This document shows positions 25,222 through 27,055 of a DNA stretch of 27,055 bases, one piece after another. Under the pieces are notes generated by a model. The model had not been told where the DNA came from, made no database searches, and saw only the letters and a program-made list of their open reading frames with translations. Position 1 is the first letter of the stretch; each line of letters starts with the position of its first letter. A program made the translations under genes and the position numbers. This DNA comes from Bacilli bacterium (GTDB lineage Bacteria; Bacillota_I; Bacilli_A; ML615J-28; CAG-698): contig JAQUYR010000011.1 of assembly GCA_028691715.1 (NCBI GenBank), positions 1-27,055 on the forward strand, given 5' to 3'.

Positions 25222-26976
25222 TTACTGTTTACGAGAATTTTCTTTAATCTCATTTAGCACAACCCAACGATCAATTTTTTCATTCAACTCATTTTCGGCT
25301 ATTTCTCTTTTATTATAAAGCTCTCTTATTTTTTGATAATTATCACCGACTTCTAATATTTCTTTATCAATCTCTGAAATTGCATATTCCAAATCGGTTA
25401 TTTTGTCCTCAATATTATCTAATTCCTTTTGTTCATTATATGTCAGTTTTACAACTTTTTCCTTAGTATTTTTATTCTCTTCCTTTTCCTTTTTTACTAT
25501 TTTTACCTCTTCTTTAAAGGATTCCAAATAATCACTATATCCCCCTAGATATTGGTGAAATATTTTATCCTTCTCCAAGACGAAAACACGATCAACTACT
25601 CTATCAAGGAAATAGCGATCATGGCTAACAGCAATAACTGCCCCTGAAAAGTTTTCTAGATAATCCTCTAGAATCGTTAAAGTAATAATATCTAAATCAT
25701 TTGTTGGCTCATCTAATAATAAAACATTTGGAGCTGACATAAGAATTCCTAACAAATACAATCTCCTTTTTTCTCCGCCAGAAAGGTTTCCGATTAAAGA
25801 ATATGGGTTATCAAACAAAAAATTTTCTAGCATTTGAGCAGCAGTAATATATCCCTTTTTTGTTTTTACAACTGTTGCTATATTTTTAATAAAGTCAATA
25901 GCCTTCATATTGGAATCTAGTTCTTCACTATTTTGAGAAAAATAGCCTATCTTTACAGTTTCACCGATTACCACACTACCATTATCACAGGTTTCTTGTC
26001 CCATAATAATTTTTAAAAGAGTCGTTTTACCACTACCATTTTTGCCAATTATTCCTATTCGATCATCTTTATCCAAATTAAATGATAGTTTTTCAAATAA
26101 AAGTTCACCATAGCTCTTAGAGACATCACAGAGCTCAATTGTCTTTTTTCCAAGTCTTGTCTTAGCGCTTTCCAAAACTAATTTTTTCTCTACAACTCTA
26201 TCACGATTTGTCATTTCTTGATAATTTGCTACTCTTCTTCTATCTTTCGTAGTTCGCGCCATGGCACCACGACTAATCCATTCATACTCTTTTCGCAAGA
26301 ATCCTTGAAGTTTTCGCTCTTTAGATAACTCAAGCTCTTCCTTTTTGGCTTTCATTTCTAAATATTTTGAATAGTTTGCCTCATATTCCGTTATTATTCC
26401 GTTATCTAATTCAAAAATCTTATTGGTTACCCGATCCAAGAAGTAACGATCATGAGTGACCATAATTATAGCTCCTTGATATTTAATCAGGTATTTTTCT
26501 AGCCAAGAAATAACATCACTGTCCAAATGATTTGTAGGTTCATCAAGAATAAGAATATTTGAAGGTTTTACTAAAGTTTTTGCTAGCGCAACCTTTCTTT
26601 TTTCGCCTCCTGATAGAAGTGATATTTTTTTATCATAATCAAAGACTTCCAGTTTTGTCAACATGGCTTTAGCTTCATGCTCTAGATATTCCTTCTTTTT
26701 TGCACTACTACCCTTCATAATCCACTCGATAGCTGTACTATCTTCATCAATAGATAGGTTCTGTGCTAAATAGCTAAGTTGAGTATCACCAATCAAAGTA
26801 ACTTGTCCCTTTTCACTTTCAGTTACTCCAGAAAGAATCTTTAAAAGGGTACTTTTTCCACAGCCATTTACGCCAATTATTCCAATTTTATCTTTTTCCT
26901 CAATGTTAAGTGATATGTCATTTAAAAGAATTTTTTCGCTATGAGATTTCTTAATATTTTCAGCAATCAGTAACAT
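25222..26976 (-). CDS. ABC-F family ATPase, Uup/YfmR-like
   Basis: This 584-residue protein has two ABC ATPase domains. The first has GVNGCGKS (35-42), LSGGEKRK and LDEPTNHLD; the second has GKNGSGKTT, LSGGEKRR and LDEPTNDLD. The inter-domain linker carries the RGAMARTTKDRRR block. A C-terminal coiled coil from about residue 509 (KLTYNEQKELDNIEDKI...) identifies the Uup/YfmR subgroup. Uup/YfmR proteins help rescue or prevent ribosome stalling and bind nucleic acid through this C-terminal domain. The start at 26974-26976 has a GGTGAG Shine-Dalgarno; another ATG 4 nt upstream is out of frame. It is the first gene of a two-gene unit. Confidence 0.93.
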   Translation of the reverse strand: MLLIAENIKKSHSEKILLNDISLNIEEKDKIGIIGVNGCGKSTLLKILSGVTESEKGQVTLIGDTQLSYLAQNLSIDEDSTAIEWIMKGSSAKKKEYLEHEAKAMLTKLEVFDYDKKISLLSGGEKRKVALAKTLVKPSNILILDEPTNHLDSDVISWLEKYLIKYQGAIIMVTHDRYFLDRVTNKIFELDNGIITEYEANYSKYLEMKAKKEELELSKERKLQGFLRKEYEWISRGAMARTTKDRRRVANYQEMTNRDRVVEKKLVLESAKTRLGKKTIELCDVSKSYGELLFEKLSFNLDKDDRIGIIGKNGSGKTTLLKIIMGQETCDNGSVVIGETVKIGYFSQNSEELDSNMKAIDFIKNIATVVKTKKGYITAAQMLENFLFDNPYSLIGNLSGGEKRRLYLLGILMSAPNVLLLDEPTNDLDIITLTILEDYLENFSGAVIAVSHDRYFLDRVVDRVFVLEKDKIFHQYLGGYSDYLESFKEEVKIVKKEKEENKNTKEKVVKLTYNEQKELDNIEDKITDLEYAISEIDKEILEVGDNYQKIRELYNKREIAENELNEKIDRWVVLNEIKENSRKQ

Positions 26977-26998
26977 TCATCTCACCACTTTCTAAAGT

Positions 26999-27007
26999 AT
27001 TATAACA
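26999..27007 (-). promoter_or_regulatory. Extended -10 promoter for the Uup-like ABC-F gene
   Basis: TGTTATAAT on the minus strand (TATAAT at 26999-27004) forms an extended -10 with a weak TTTTAA at 17 nt. A small inverted repeat, ACTTT-AG-AAAGT (26987-26998), lies directly downstream of the -10, at the predicted start of transcription. Confidence 0.65.
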
Positions 27008-27055
27008 CATAAGCAAATCATTTAAAATATTTTTATAAAAGAAAAGAACTAGTTA

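Noticed and set aside
1..27055. Defence system, prophage, toxin-antitoxin pair, transposase or tRNA/rRNA genes
   Set aside because: None was seen on either strand; essentially all the DNA is accounted for by minus-strand genes and short regulatory gaps.

Overview
The window looks like a stretch of a low-GC, single-membrane Bacilli/Mollicutes-type chromosome. The lineage could be an Acholeplasma, Izemoplasma, RF39 or Erysipelotrichia relative. This rests on the very high AT content, the strong Bacillus-type Shine-Dalgarno sequences (AGGAGG, GAGGTG), lipoproteins in place of periplasmic proteins, and the gene repertoire. TGA is a real stop codon here: ligA, the B3/B4 gene, the coiled-coil gene, tsaE and tsaB all end in TGA. 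Trp is encoded by TGG, so this is the standard code, unlike Mycoplasma or Spiroplasma. All 19 supported genes lie on the minus strand. There are no RNA genes, insertion sequences, phage genes or CRISPR arrays, and no gap over 300 bases without a gene.

Read in the direction of transcription (high to low coordinate), I see six transcription units. (1) An Uup-like ABC-F ATPase and a GNAT acetyltransferase, ending in a strong terminator (24679-24706). (2) A YfmM-like ABC-F ATPase, typA and a lipoprotein 5'-nucleotidase, ending in a terminator at 19696-19737. (3) tsaE-tsaB-rimI-tsaD, the t6A tRNA-modification genes with the ribosomal-protein acetylase. (4) A monocistronic surface lipoprotein combining BspA-like leucine-rich repeats with a Big_2 domain, with its own promoter and terminator. 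(5) A long operon: CvpA-like membrane protein, three-helix membrane protein, 1073-residue coiled-coil protein, solo B3/B4 tRNA-editing-like protein, glutaminyl-tRNA synthetase and PcrA helicase, with a terminator overlapping the pcrA stop. (6) ligA-uvrA and the start of another gene that runs off the window edge.

Functionally, most of the window is housekeeping. Units 1-3 serve translation (ABC-F factors, TypA, t6A). Unit 6 and pcrA serve DNA repair and ligation. The least explained part is the front of unit 5 (9609-15523). There, two membrane proteins and a giant coiled-coil protein carrying eight 13-residue tandem repeats are co-transcribed with tRNA-charging genes. This is the best candidate for an undescribed module, probably envelope or cytoskeleton related, but nothing in the sequence shows its function. 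Five of the six promoters carry an extended -10 (TGnTATAAT), several with poor -35 boxes.

Several genes start downstream of the longest open frame. In each case a Shine-Dalgarno sequence, or the protein's known N-terminus, places the ATG internally; those corrected starts are used below.
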